From: Rhizobium sp. 16-449-1b
GTDB taxonomy: Bacteria; Pseudomonadota; Alphaproteobacteria; Rhizobiales; Rhizobiaceae
Assembly (NCBI RefSeq): GCF_017741935.1
Contig: NZ_JAGHMH010000016.1
Coordinates: forward strand, 62,001-126,000
Length of the DNA stretch: 64,000 bases
Direction of reading: 5' to 3'
The notes beneath the pieces are model-generated. The model was not told where the DNA came from. It did not search any database and was given only the letters and a program-made list of their open reading frames with translations. Within the stretch, counting starts at the first letter, position 1. Every line of letters starts with the position of its first letter. Made by a program: the position numbers and the translations under genes. This document shows, in pieces, positions 9,226 to 16,308 of this stretch.

Positions 9226-9501
9226 ATGACCGAAATGATACGTCCCCGAGTGAAATATGTCATCGGCCCCGATGGCAGCCCGCTGACGATTGCGGATTTG
9301 CCGCCGCCGAATACTCGGCGCTGGGTAATTCGCCGTAAGGCAGAGGTTGTCGCAGCTGTGCGCGGTGGCCTGTTGAGCTTGGAAGAAGCTTGCGAACGAT
9401 ATACCCTGACCGTCGAGGAGTTTCTCTCCTGGCAGTCGTCCATCAACAGCCATGGTCTTGCCGGCCTGCGCACCACGCGCATCCAGCAGTATCGCCATTG
9501 A
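9226..9501 (+). CDS. sciP: CtrA inhibitor SciP (DUF1153)
   Basis: SciP is a small DNA-binding protein that binds CtrA and blocks its activation of transcription in the early cell cycle (known from Caulobacter). The 91 residues have the family pattern: RPRVKYVIGPDGSPLTIADLPPP, then the helix-turn-helix segment RRWVIRRKAEVVAAVRGGLL and EEACERYTLTVEEFLSWQ. The ATG at 9226 (MTEMIRPR) gives the standard N-terminus; an in-frame GTG at 9190 would add 12 atypical residues. A CtrA box lies just upstream and ctrA itself 1.5 kb downstream. Confidence 0.93.
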   Translation: MTEMIRPRVKYVIGPDGSPLTIADLPPPNTRRWVIRRKAEVVAAVRGGLLSLEEACERYTLTVEEFLSWQSSINSHGLAGLRTTRIQQYRH

Positions 9502-9813
9502 TTAATTATTGAAGTTGATTCCATTTCAGTTCGGGCCGACCGCACATCGCAGGATGTGAAGCCGGCCCGAAGCTTTTGCTGCTTTCCGGCGTTTATCTCA
9601 TTGCCGAACTGAACCGACGCTCTGAAGCGCGGCCAGCGTCCACAAAGACCACTCGGACAACGGCTGCGCGAGCAAGGCTCGACATCTTCTTTTCGCAAGC
9701 GCCAAACCACCTGCCTCCCCTTTCATCGAACAATCCGTCACCGTGAGCGGCCTTTGCTTTGCGCCGGCGCCATGGCACGTTTGCTTCAACGCAATCGAAA
9801 GGAAGGCAGCTCG
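9502..9813. other. Intergenic region between sciP and the acetyltransferase gene
   Basis: About 310 bases. Beyond the terminator-like hairpin at 9530-9571 I see no supported gene. A minus-strand reading frame through here (9598-10197) runs antisense to the acetyltransferase gene and has no family features. Confidence 0.5.
9530..9571 (+). terminator. Hairpin downstream of sciP
   Basis: TTCGGGCCG (9530-9538) pairs with CGGCCCGAA (9563-9571), and the loop contains a smaller CACATC/GATGTG stem. It is followed by GCTTTTGCTGC, a short T run. It fits an intrinsic terminator 28 nt after the sciP stop, though the T-tract is weak. Confidence 0.5.
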
Positions 9814-10092
9814 ATGAAGATCACCAACGAAGAACACCCATCGGGCGGTCGCTACGTCGCCGAGCTCGAAGGCCATGAGGCCGAAATGACCTATTCCCGC
9901 ACAACGCCGACGCTCATAATCATCGATCACACCGGTGTGCCGGATGCGCTGCGCGGCAAGGGCGTCGGCCAGGCGCTCGCGCTGCATGCGGTCGAAGCCG
10001 CCAGAACCGGTGGATGGAAGATCATTCCGCTCTGCCCTTTCTTCAAGGCGCAGGCGCTTCGCCATGAAGAATGGCGCGACGTCATCAACTGA
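9814..10092 (+). CDS. Small GNAT-family N-acetyltransferase (YjdJ type)
   Basis: 92 residues from the ATG at 9814, which has GAAAGGAAGG as ribosome-binding site. The pattern ...TLIIIDHTGVPDALRGKGVGQALALHAVEAARTGGWKIIPLCPFFK is the COG2388/YjdJ-like minimal GNAT fold, with RGKGVG as the acetyl-CoA phosphate loop. Substrate unknown. It is convergent with fliJ; a strong shared hairpin separates them. Confidence 0.85.
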   Translation: MKITNEEHPSGGRYVAELEGHEAEMTYSRTTPTLIIIDHTGVPDALRGKGVGQALALHAVEAARTGGWKIIPLCPFFKAQALRHEEWRDVIN

Positions 10093-10114
10093 TCTTCTGA
10101 AGTCGAGAAACGCC

Positions 10115-10159
10115 AAAAGCCATGTATGACGGACAGCACGCCCGTCATGCATGGCTTTT
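10115..10159. terminator. Bidirectional terminator between the acetyltransferase gene and fliJ
   Basis: An 18-bp stem with one mismatch: AAAAGCCATGTATGACGG (10115-10132) against CCGTCATGCATGGCTTTT (10142-10159), with a 9-nt loop. A-run on the left and T-run on the right make it a terminator for both convergent genes. Confidence 0.85.
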
Positions 10160-10203
10160 ATGAGATGACACCCCAGATGCCCGAAGGCATCGATCATCCT
10201 GGC

Positions 10204-10554
10204 TTAGGCTCGTGCCCGAACCGCTCCGTCGCGCTCTTCGAGCGCGGCAGCGCGTGCATATTCCGCCTGCATCTCTTCGAGCGTCTGCTCCAAGGCCTCT
10301 TCCTGCATCCTCAGTTCCTTGATCGAAACCTGAAGATTGTCCGCGCGCTGGCGTGCTGCCTTCGCGAAGGTGGGATAGGCGAAGTGATTCGGGTCGGAAA
10401 TGCCGGACTTCTTTTCCTCGACAACGATCTGGCTCTCCAGATCCTTCGTCATACGGTCAAATTCAGACATCATCATCTGCAACTGCTGCAGCTGACGACG
10501 CTTTTCGTTCACCTGAAACTCTTTCAGACGAACTAGGCTCTCACGCGACTTCAT
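10204..10554 (-). CDS. fliJ: Flagellar export chaperone FliJ
   Basis: 116 residues, almost entirely helical coiled coil (SREsLVRLKEFQVNEKRRQLQQLQMMMSEF...). This is typical of alphaproteobacterial FliJ, the soluble component of the flagellar type III export ATPase complex. The ATG at 10554 has GGAG eight bases upstream; an ATG two codons earlier is too close to that site. No other flagellar gene is in the window, but fliJ facing away from ctrA is in keeping with CtrA control of motility in this order. Confidence 0.8.
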   Translation of the reverse strand: MKSRESLVRLKEFQVNEKRRQLQQLQMMMSEFDRMTKDLESQIVVEEKKSGISDPNHFAYPTFAKAARQRADNLQVSIKELRMQEEALEQTLEEMQAEYARAAALEERDGAVRARA

Positions 10555-10994
10555 ACGCATTACTCCAGTGATGCGAGACCCCGGCTTCACTTGAAACCGC
10601 CCATTAGCTGCCGCTGTCATGCGACTTGCCCAAAAAATTTCCCTCGGCGTTAACAAAAACCTACCGCTGGTAACCTTTCGTTTACGGGCATCGTTAATGA
10701 TAGTGCCGATGATTTAAGGGTCGGTAAACACAACTACGCGATTTCCGGTCCGTTTCATTGGTGAGTCGAATGAATCGCTTGCCGGCCTTTCTTAATGTAA
10801 CAGTTGAGAAGAGGGCCTTGCGGATTCTCGTTGGAAAACAGCGGAATGGACAAAATATTTAATAAATTGATTACCTCTTGCCAGAGTGAATCAGAATTTG
10901 TTAACCATTTCGTGGCAGCTTCCAAATCACGCAGTGACATATCTGTATCGCGTAGGGGCCAGACCACCTTTCGGCGGCGGTAAAGGGGATAAGA
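10555..10994. promoter_or_regulatory. Divergent fliJ/ctrA promoter region with clustered CcrM (GANTC) sites
   Basis: 440 bases without a gene, AT-rich towards ctrA. Four GANTC sites occur within 130 bases: GAGTC 10763-10767, GAATC 10772-10776, GATTC 10823-10827 and GAATC 10888-10892. A loose TTAA-N7-ATTA lies at 10859-10873. In Caulobacter and its relatives ctrA transcription depends on the methylation state of GANTC in its promoter and on CtrA autoregulation. A small minus-strand frame (10755-10967) shows no coding features. Confidence 0.55.
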
Positions 10995-11696
10995 ATGCGG
11001 GTACTACTCATCGAAGATGACAGCGCGACAGCGCAGAGCATCGAACTGATGCTCAAGTCAGAAAGTTTCAACGTCTACACCACCGATCTTGGTGAAGAAG
11101 GCGTCGATCTCGGCAAGTTGTATGATTATGATATCATCCTTCTTGATCTCAACCTTCCAGACATGTCCGGATATGAAGTGCTCCGCACTCTCCGCCTGTC
11201 CAAGGTTAAAACACCGATCCTGATCCTCTCCGGCATGGCCGGCATCGAGGACAAGGTTCGCGGTCTCGGCTTCGGCGCCGACGACTACATGACCAAGCCT
11301 TTCCACAAGGACGAACTGGTTGCTCGCATCCATGCGATCGTCCGTCGTTCCAAGGGTCACGCCCAGTCGGTCATCATGACCGGCGAACTGATCGTCAACC
11401 TCGACGCCAAGACCGTCGAAGTCGGTGGCCAGCGCGTTCACCTGACGGGCAAGGAATACCAGATGCTGGAGCTGCTTTCGCTCCGCAAGGGCACCACCCT
11501 CACCAAGGAAATGTTCCTGAACCACCTTTACGGCGGCATGGACGAGCCGGAACTGAAGATCATCGACGTCTTCATCTGCAAGCTGCGCAAGAAGCTTGCA
11601 AACGCTGCCGGCGGCGCAAACTACATCGAAACCGTCTGGGGCCGCGGCTACGTTCTGCGCGAGCCTGACGGTGCCGAATACGCCGAAACAGCCTGA
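10995..11696 (+). CDS. ctrA: Cell-cycle master response regulator CtrA
   Basis: 233 residues. An N-terminal receiver domain (MRVLLIEDDSATAQSIELML, phospho-acceptor Asp51 in LLDLNLPDMSG, Lys in MTKPFHKDE) is followed by an OmpR-type winged-helix domain ending in IETVWGRGYVLREP. Sequence is that of alphaproteobacterial CtrA, the essential regulator of replication, division and motility genes. It receives phosphate from ChpT, encoded 1.3 kb downstream. AAGGGGA precedes the ATG. The short C-terminal tail (PDGAEYAETA) ends in Ala residues, as expected for a ClpXP substrate. Confidence 0.97.
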   Translation: MRVLLIEDDSATAQSIELMLKSESFNVYTTDLGEEGVDLGKLYDYDIILLDLNLPDMSGYEVLRTLRLSKVKTPILILSGMAGIEDKVRGLGFGADDYMTKPFHKDELVARIHAIVRRSKGHAQSVIMTGELIVNLDAKTVEVGGQRVHLTGKEYQMLELLSLRKGTTLTKEMFLNHLYGGMDEPELKIIDVFICKLRKKLANAAGGANYIETVWGRGYVLREPDGAEYAETA

Positions 11697-11732
11697 TATC
11701 CGATTTCGGTCTCTACGCCGATCATCCTTAAG

Positions 11733-11758
11733 ATCCCGCCTTCACGGCGGGATTTTTT
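11733..11758 (+). terminator. ctrA terminator
   Basis: ATCCCGCC (11733-11740), loop TTCAC, GGCGGGAT (11746-11753), then TTTTT. A textbook intrinsic terminator 37 nt after the ctrA stop. Confidence 0.9.
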
Positions 11759-11784
11759 GTGTCCGTGAACACGTCTGGAACGAC

Positions 11785-11810
11785 AAAAGCCGCCCTGAGA
11801 GGCGGCTTTT
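11785..11810 (-). terminator. Terminator of the small receiver gene
   Basis: AAAAGCCGCC (11785-11794) pairs perfectly with GGCGGCTTTT (11801-11810) around a CTGAGA loop. Its T-run on the minus strand fits the end of the receiver gene, whose stop is at 11833. Confidence 0.85.
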
Positions 11811-11832
11811 GCGATTGAATCGAATTGGAATA

Positions 11833-12195
11833 TCAGGCGGCGATGGCGCGATTGCCGAAGACCGCGGTCAGGATCTTGCGATCGAAGGGCTTCAGCAGGA
11901 AGTCCGTGGCCCCTGCCCGCTTGCCCATCATCAGCTTCTTCAGGTCGGCCTCGATCACGCAATAGTAGATCTTGACCTCCTTGCCGCCTTCCATGGCGCG
12001 AACCGCCACGATCAGATCAAGCGCGCCATCCATGGATGAATCGACAATCAGGTAATCAGGCAGTTCCACCTGGCAATGGGACAATGCTTCGCTGGCGCTG
12101 GAGGCTTCACTGACCATGAAGTCGAGTTCAGAGAGAATCCGCTTCCCGACTTTACGAACGACGTCCGACGAATCGGTGATCATGAACCTTTGCAT
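11833..12195 (-). CDS. Single-domain response-regulator receiver, degenerate
   Basis: A 120-residue stand-alone receiver domain downstream of chpT on the same strand (gap 127 nt). Asp52 (LIVDSSMDG) is the likely phospho-acceptor and Lys102 (LLKPFD) is kept. Of the N-terminal acidic pair only Asp8 remains (ITDSS rather than VDDSS), and the switch Thr/Ser is Val80 (YYCVIEAD). It is not CpdR-like at the N-terminus. Its position suggests a partner of ChpT or of the CtrA pathway, but no target can be read from the sequence. Confidence 0.8.
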   Translation of the reverse strand: MQRFMITDSSDVVRKVGKRILSELDFMVSEASSASEALSHCQVELPDYLIVDSSMDGALDLIVAVRAMEGGKEVKIYYCVIEADLKKLMMGKRAGATDFLLKPFDRKILTAVFGNRAIAA

Positions 12196-12292
12196 CGCTG
12201 CTCCATTGCCCAGCTTCTGTCCCGGCGGGCATCTTCACGGGCAAGGATAGAAACATTCGGCTAAGGAAGTATTACTTCGATACAAGCAATGT

Positions 12293-12311
12293 GCCGGGAA
12301 TCTGTCCCGGC
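12293..12311 (-). terminator. Hairpin after chpT
   Basis: GCCGGGA (12293-12299) and TCCCGGC (12305-12311) with a 5-nt loop, 12 nt beyond the chpT stop. No T-tract follows on the minus strand, so read-through into the receiver gene is possible. Confidence 0.3.
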
Positions 12312-12322
12312 GCTGTTTTAGA

Positions 12323-12982
12323 TCAGGCCGGAATGACTTCGGCGGTGAAGACGATCTCTTCCGCGCTGGCGCTATGGCCAAGCTTCATGCCGCACTCTTC
12401 CGCGAGCAGCACTGCGTAATAGGGCTGGATCGTGTGGGCATCGATCGCTTCTTCGATCTCACCGGTCGAAATCTCCACGAACTTCGGCGGCAGGCGCATC
12501 AGCTTGCCCTTGGCGACGAGCGTGAACTTGGCGTCGAATTCCGGGTTCTCGAGCGTGATATCGATCTGACCACCGCGCGGAATGGACGAGTAGGCAACCA
12601 GGAACAGGTTCAGTAGCAGCTTGACGCGGTTCTTCGCGATGATGGCGCGCGGTCCGTTCCAGACCACTTCGGTCTTCTTCTCGGCGGCAGCGAAATCCTT
12701 GGCGGCGCGCTCGGCTTCACCGGTATCGATCGAAGCGCCGACGGAGCCGGAAGCGCCGAAGGCAAGGCGTGCGAATTTGAGACGAACCGACGCGTTCAGC
12801 GCGCTGGTGCGGATAAGATCCATGGCGTCTGCATCGGCGCCGCCCTCGTCGAGCAGTTCAAGGCCGTTGTTGATCGCGCCGACGGGCGAGATGACGTCAT
12901 GGCAAACACGGCTGCAGAGAAGCGCGGCCAGATCAGGGCCGGTCAGGGTAAGGTTTGGATTCTTCGACATCATTGTCTCCAA
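12323..12982 (-). CDS. chpT: Histidine phosphotransferase ChpT
   Basis: ChpT carries phosphate from the CckA hybrid kinase to CtrA and CpdR. The 219 residues start with the dimerisation helix LAALLCSRVCHDVISPVGAINNGLELL, in which His28 is the phospho-accepting residue. They end in a degenerate ATPase-like domain (IQPYYAVLLAEECGMKL), as in known ChpT proteins. Starts at 12982 or four codons later are both possible. Divergent from eipA; a CtrA-like box lies between. Confidence 0.93.
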   Translation of the reverse strand: METMMSKNPNLTLTGPDLAALLCSRVCHDVISPVGAINNGLELLDEGGADADAMDLIRTSALNASVRLKFARLAFGASGSVGASIDTGEAERAAKDFAAAEKKTEVVWNGPRAIIAKNRVKLLLNLFLVAYSSIPRGGQIDITLENPEFDAKFTLVAKGKLMRLPPKFVEISTGEIEEAIDAHTIQPYYAVLLAEECGMKLGHSASAEEIVFTAEVIPA

Positions 12983-13072
12983 GAAGGCGGTGATTCATTC
13001 CGCCACACATATTGCTTCATCATTGCACGAAGTTTGCGAGCGTACTCGGCGCCATAATGACACCATATTTGG

Positions 13073-13087
13073 TAAACCGATTGTTAA
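13073..13087. promoter_or_regulatory. Candidate CtrA box between chpT and eipA
   Basis: TAAA-N7-TTAA at 13073-13087, seven of eight matches to TTAA-N7-TTAA, 72 nt upstream of the eipA start. In Brucella abortus eipA is directly activated by CtrA, which gives the match some weight. Confidence 0.5.
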
Positions 13088-13158
13088 GACCATCCGCGCA
13101 AAATGATAGAAACGCCGGAAACGGCACCATGTATCGACCATGATGAACGGATGACACC

Positions 13159-13755
13159 ATGCGCCCCTCAATCCTAGGAAGATTCCTGGCCGACTGCCGG
13201 CGGGTATCACTGCTCGCGATTTCGTGCCTGATGCTCGTCGCGACGCAGGCCGCGGCTCAGCAAGCCAGGAATGATCAATACTCGGTTCAAGAAATCGTCG
13301 ACGCCGGACATTCCTTCTTCGGCTCCACCAGCGGCGGCCTTGCCAAGGCGGTCGAGGCAGCCTTCCAGAAGTACGGCTTGCCGAATGGCTACATTCTCGG
13401 CCAGGAAGGCTCCGGCGCCTTTATCGCCGGCCTGACCTATGGCGAAGGCCAGCTGAACACCAAGAACGCCGGCGAGCATCCGCTCTACTGGCAGGGCCCC
13501 TCGCTCGGCATCGACTACGGTGGCCAGGGCACGCGCGTCATGATGCTGGTCTACGACCTGCCGTCGACCGACGCGATCTACGCCCGCTTCGGCGGCGTCA
13601 GCGGCCAGGCCTTTGTCATCGCCGGCTTCGGCATGACGCTGCTCAAGAACAACAATGTTCTCGTCGTGCCGATCCGCACAGGCGTCGGCGCCCGCCTCGG
13701 CCTCAACGTCGGCTACCTCAAGATTACCCCAAATCCGACCTGGAACCCCTTCTGA
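13159..13755 (+). CDS. eipA: Periplasmic envelope-integrity protein EipA (DUF1134)
   Basis: 198 residues with an N-terminal signal sequence (hydrophobic run ~17-34 ending AAA-QQ). The DUF1134 core follows, with GxTSGGLAKAVEAAF, GYILGQEGSGAFIAGLTYGEG and GARLGLNVGYLKIT. In Brucella EipA is a small periplasmic beta-barrel protein needed for envelope-stress resistance and virulence and is activated by CtrA. The ATG at 13159 fits the signal peptide. Its place beside chpT and a CtrA-like site agrees with cell-cycle control. Confidence 0.9.
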   Translation: MRPSILGRFLADCRRVSLLAISCLMLVATQAAAQQARNDQYSVQEIVDAGHSFFGSTSGGLAKAVEAAFQKYGLPNGYILGQEGSGAFIAGLTYGEGQLNTKNAGEHPLYWQGPSLGIDYGGQGTRVMMLVYDLPSTDAIYARFGGVSGQAFVIAGFGMTLLKNNNVLVVPIRTGVGARLGLNVGYLKITPNPTWNPF

Positions 13756-13762
13756 TATTGCC

Positions 13763-13790
13763 GTCACGGCGAACTCTGTGTCGCCGTGAC
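13763..13790 (+). terminator. Hairpin after eipA
   Basis: GTCACGGCGA (13763-13772) pairs perfectly with TCGCCGTGAC (13781-13790), 8-nt loop, 7 nt after the stop. It is not followed by a T-run, so it may terminate weakly or protect the 3' end. Confidence 0.5.
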
Positions 13791-13871
13791 CCATCCGCCA
13801 CTTGCCCTAACGGCGTTGGCCGCTTAATCATTGGCTGACGCAAATCAACTTCTGGAAGCAGTGGCCTCGCC

Positions 13872-15032
13872 GTGATCGAATACGCGCTCTTGTTCGGATT
13901 GGGCTTTCTGGCCGCGGCGTTCCTGGTTTTCCTCGTATCGCCGGCCGTCCATCGCCGTATCGTCTGGTATACGGAAAACCGCATGCGCGCGACGATGCCG
14001 CTCAGCCCCCAGGAAGTGCGTGCGCAAAAGGACATGGTCCGCGCGCTTTATGCCGCCGAAAACGCCCGCACCACGCAGGATCTGATTCGCGAACGCGAAA
14101 AGTCGATGTCGCTGCAATTGAAGCACGACCAGATCGCCCGCGACGCCGGCCACTTCGCCTCCGAGATCAGCGCGCTTCAGGCCCAGATCGCCGACATGAG
14201 CGTCGAGGCCGCCGAATTGCGCTCGCATTTGCGCAAGGACGAGAACTATATCAGCCAGCTGAAGACGAGCCTGCATATCGCCGAACAGGCCAGTGCCGCC
14301 AAGGAAGGCGAGCTCGACGCTCTTCGTATCCGCCTGAACAAGATCGTCGAGCAGACCGACAATCTGAAGATCGACATGGCCGCGCGCGAGACCGAGCTCG
14401 AAAACCTCAATTTCAAGCACAGCGGACTGCGCACCGAACGCGACGAGCTTCGCCAGGACGTCGGCCTGCTGCAGAAGCGCGCCAAGGATGCCGAACAGAA
14501 GCTGACGCAGCAGGAACACGCTGTGCTGCGCCTGGAAGACCGCGCCGAGCGCGACAAGGCGACCCTTGCCGACAAGGAAGCGCTTCTGACACGCCGGCAG
14601 CAGGACCTGACCAAGCTCAAGGATCAGGTGAAGGCCGCCAATGCCGACATGCGCAAGGCGAACCGCGCGCTTCGCTCGGCGGGCCTTGCTCCCCTCGTTC
14701 TCATCCCGCCGCAGGAAAAGCCCGTGCCGGAAGAAACCCCGATCTCAGAACTCGATACCGCCGCGGTCGCAGCGCGCCTTGCCGAAGAAGTACGCGCCCG
14801 CAGCGCCGCCGTATCCGAGGAAATCCTCGCCGCCAGGCTGAACACCTCCAACGACGGCGCTATCCGCGAAGAGATCGCAACCATCGCCGCCGACATGGTG
14901 GCCCTGACCGCCATCAACGAAGGCAAAGCCTCGCCGATCCGCGAGCTGCTGCCGGAGACGGTGGAGACGAAGGAAGGCGAGCGCATCGACCTCGCCCAGC
15001 GCGCCGCCACGATCCTGTCGCAGCCCGGCTAA
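13872..15032 (+). CDS. Membrane-anchored coiled-coil protein, unknown function
   Basis: 386 residues from a GTG start. Residues 1-25 form one hydrophobic segment (ALLFGLGFLAAAFLVFLVSP). Residues ~55-270 are a long charged heptad-rich coiled coil (…REREKSMSLQLKHDQIARDAG…, …LNKIVEQTDNLKIDMAARETELENLNFK…). A Pro-rich linker (LVLIPPQEKPVPEETP) and a helical tail follow. I know of similar conserved hypothetical proteins in Rhizobiales but no function. The layout suggests a cytoplasmic scaffold tethered to the inner membrane. Confidence 0.8.
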   Translation: MIEYALLFGLGFLAAAFLVFLVSPAVHRRIVWYTENRMRATMPLSPQEVRAQKDMVRALYAAENARTTQDLIREREKSMSLQLKHDQIARDAGHFASEISALQAQIADMSVEAAELRSHLRKDENYISQLKTSLHIAEQASAAKEGELDALRIRLNKIVEQTDNLKIDMAARETELENLNFKHSGLRTERDELRQDVGLLQKRAKDAEQKLTQQEHAVLRLEDRAERDKATLADKEALLTRRQQDLTKLKDQVKAANADMRKANRALRSAGLAPLVLIPPQEKPVPEETPISELDTAAVAARLAEEVRARSAAVSEEILAARLNTSNDGAIREEIATIAADMVALTAINEGKASPIRELLPETVETKEGERIDLAQRAATILSQPG

Positions 15033-15051
15033 GACCAGCCGCCAGCAAATC

Positions 15052-15873
15052 TCAGATACGCTTGGCCGTGGAAGACATGGCAAACAGCGCGATGCCGGTT
15101 GCGGTCGCGACATTGAGGCTATCGAGCCCCGGCGATTGCGGAATGCGGGCGCTGCGGAAGCGTGACAGTACCGCCTGCGGCAACCCCTCGCCTTCCGTGC
15201 CAACGACCAGCGCCATGCGCTCGGAGGCCGGAATGGAGCGGATATCGACCTCGCCGCGCGGCGACAGCGTCCAGATCGCGAAATCGCGCTCGGCGAGTTG
15301 GGTGAGCAGATCAACCGCGTCACCGCCACGCTGATAGGGAACGCTCAACACGGAGCCTACCGAAACGCGCATCGCCTTGCGATAGAGCGGATCGCACGAG
15401 GTCTCATCGAGGAAGATCGCATCGGCATCGAAGGCCGCCGCATTGCGGAACATCGAGCCGGCATTGTCGTGATTGGAAATGCCGCAGCCGACCAGCACCA
15501 ACGAACGCTCAGGCAACCGATCGATCAGTGCGCCAGCCTGTGGCTGTCGTCGCCCCAAGGCCAGCACGCCGCGATGCAGATGGAAGCCGACGATACGGTC
15601 GAGCACATCCGCTTCCGCGACGTAGACGGGGACGTCTTCCGGCAGGCGCTCGAGAATATCGGCGACGCCCTCGACACGGTTGCGCAGCAAAAGCACCTTC
15701 TCGGCCGCGAAATCGCCGCCTGCCCGGTGCGCCTCGGCTAGCATGCGCAGCACGACGGTGCCCTCGGCGATGAACCGGTTATGCCGCCCCGTCAGATCGC
15801 GTTCGCGAATGTCGCGAAACTCGGCGATACCAGGGTCGTCGGCATTGTCGATCGCAATCAGCCGAGGGGCCAT
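15052..15873 (-). CDS. TrmH/SpoU-family RNA 2'-O-methyltransferase
   Basis: 273 residues from the ATG at 15873. An N-terminal RNA-binding part (RHNRFIAEGTVVLRMLAEA) precedes the knotted SPOUT domain. All three family motifs are visible: NHDNAGSMFRNAAAF (motif 1), VVGTEGEGL (motif 2) and IPQSPGLDSLNVATATGIALF (motif 3). It methylates a ribose in rRNA or tRNA; which nucleotide cannot be told from sequence. A longer in-frame extension upstream runs through the next gene and is not real. Confidence 0.9.
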   Translation of the reverse strand: MAPRLIAIDNADDPGIAEFRDIRERDLTGRHNRFIAEGTVVLRMLAEAHRAGGDFAAEKVLLLRNRVEGVADILERLPEDVPVYVAEADVLDRIVGFHLHRGVLALGRRQPQAGALIDRLPERSLVLVGCGISNHDNAGSMFRNAAAFDADAIFLDETSCDPLYRKAMRVSVGSVLSVPYQRGGDAVDLLTQLAERDFAIWTLSPRGEVDIRSIPASERMALVVGTEGEGLPQAVLSRFRSARIPQSPGLDSLNVATATGIALFAMSSTAKRI

Positions 15874-15878
15874 CGTTC

Positions 15879-16265
15879 TCAGCCGCCGTTGACGGTCACG
15901 TCGGCAATGATGCTTCCGGCCTTGATGTCGAACACCAGCGCCTTGGCCACGCCCTCGGCGGTCTTGCCGAAGAACATGATCTGGCCGCCCGAAAGCGAAG
16001 AGGACTGGAGAACGAAGCCGGCAGGCAGGTTTGCCGTCACCGAAACCGGCGCATCCGACGGAATTCCGGCTGATGTAATCGCGGCCGGCTCCTTGGCCGG
16101 CGCCCGCATCGTCTTGTAGACAACCGCGCCGAAGACCGCCATAAGGCTCACGAACATGATGAAGCCCGAGACGATCTGCAGGCGGATCATCTTGCGTCGG
16201 ACATTTTCCATTGCCGGATCGAGGGGCTTTTCTTCCTGATCGTCTTCTGGCTGGACATTCGTCAT
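15879..16265 (-). CDS. Small single-pass membrane protein, unknown function
   Basis: 128 residues: an acidic N-terminus (VQPEDDQEEKPLDP), a basic stretch, one membrane segment (~residues 30-48, IVSGFIMFVSLMAVFGAVV) and a beta-rich, probably periplasmic C-terminal domain (LPAGFVLQSSSLSGGQIMFFG...). Ends 6 nt before the methyltransferase start, so the two are likely co-transcribed. It is divergent from the rluD-like gene. No family function known to me. Confidence 0.75.
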   Translation of the reverse strand: MTNVQPEDDQEEKPLDPAMENVRRKMIRLQIVSGFIMFVSLMAVFGAVVYKTMRAPAKEPAAITSAGIPSDAPVSVTANLPAGFVLQSSSLSGGQIMFFGKTAEGVAKALVFDIKAGSIIADVTVNGG

Positions 16266-16308
16266 ATATGGCGTTCCATTCTATAAAATACTTCGGAGAA
16301 GAAGCGTC

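Noticed and set aside
9598..10197. A 199-residue minus-strand reading frame
   Set aside because: It lies antisense to the acetyltransferase gene and across a terminator hairpin; no family features and a poor start.
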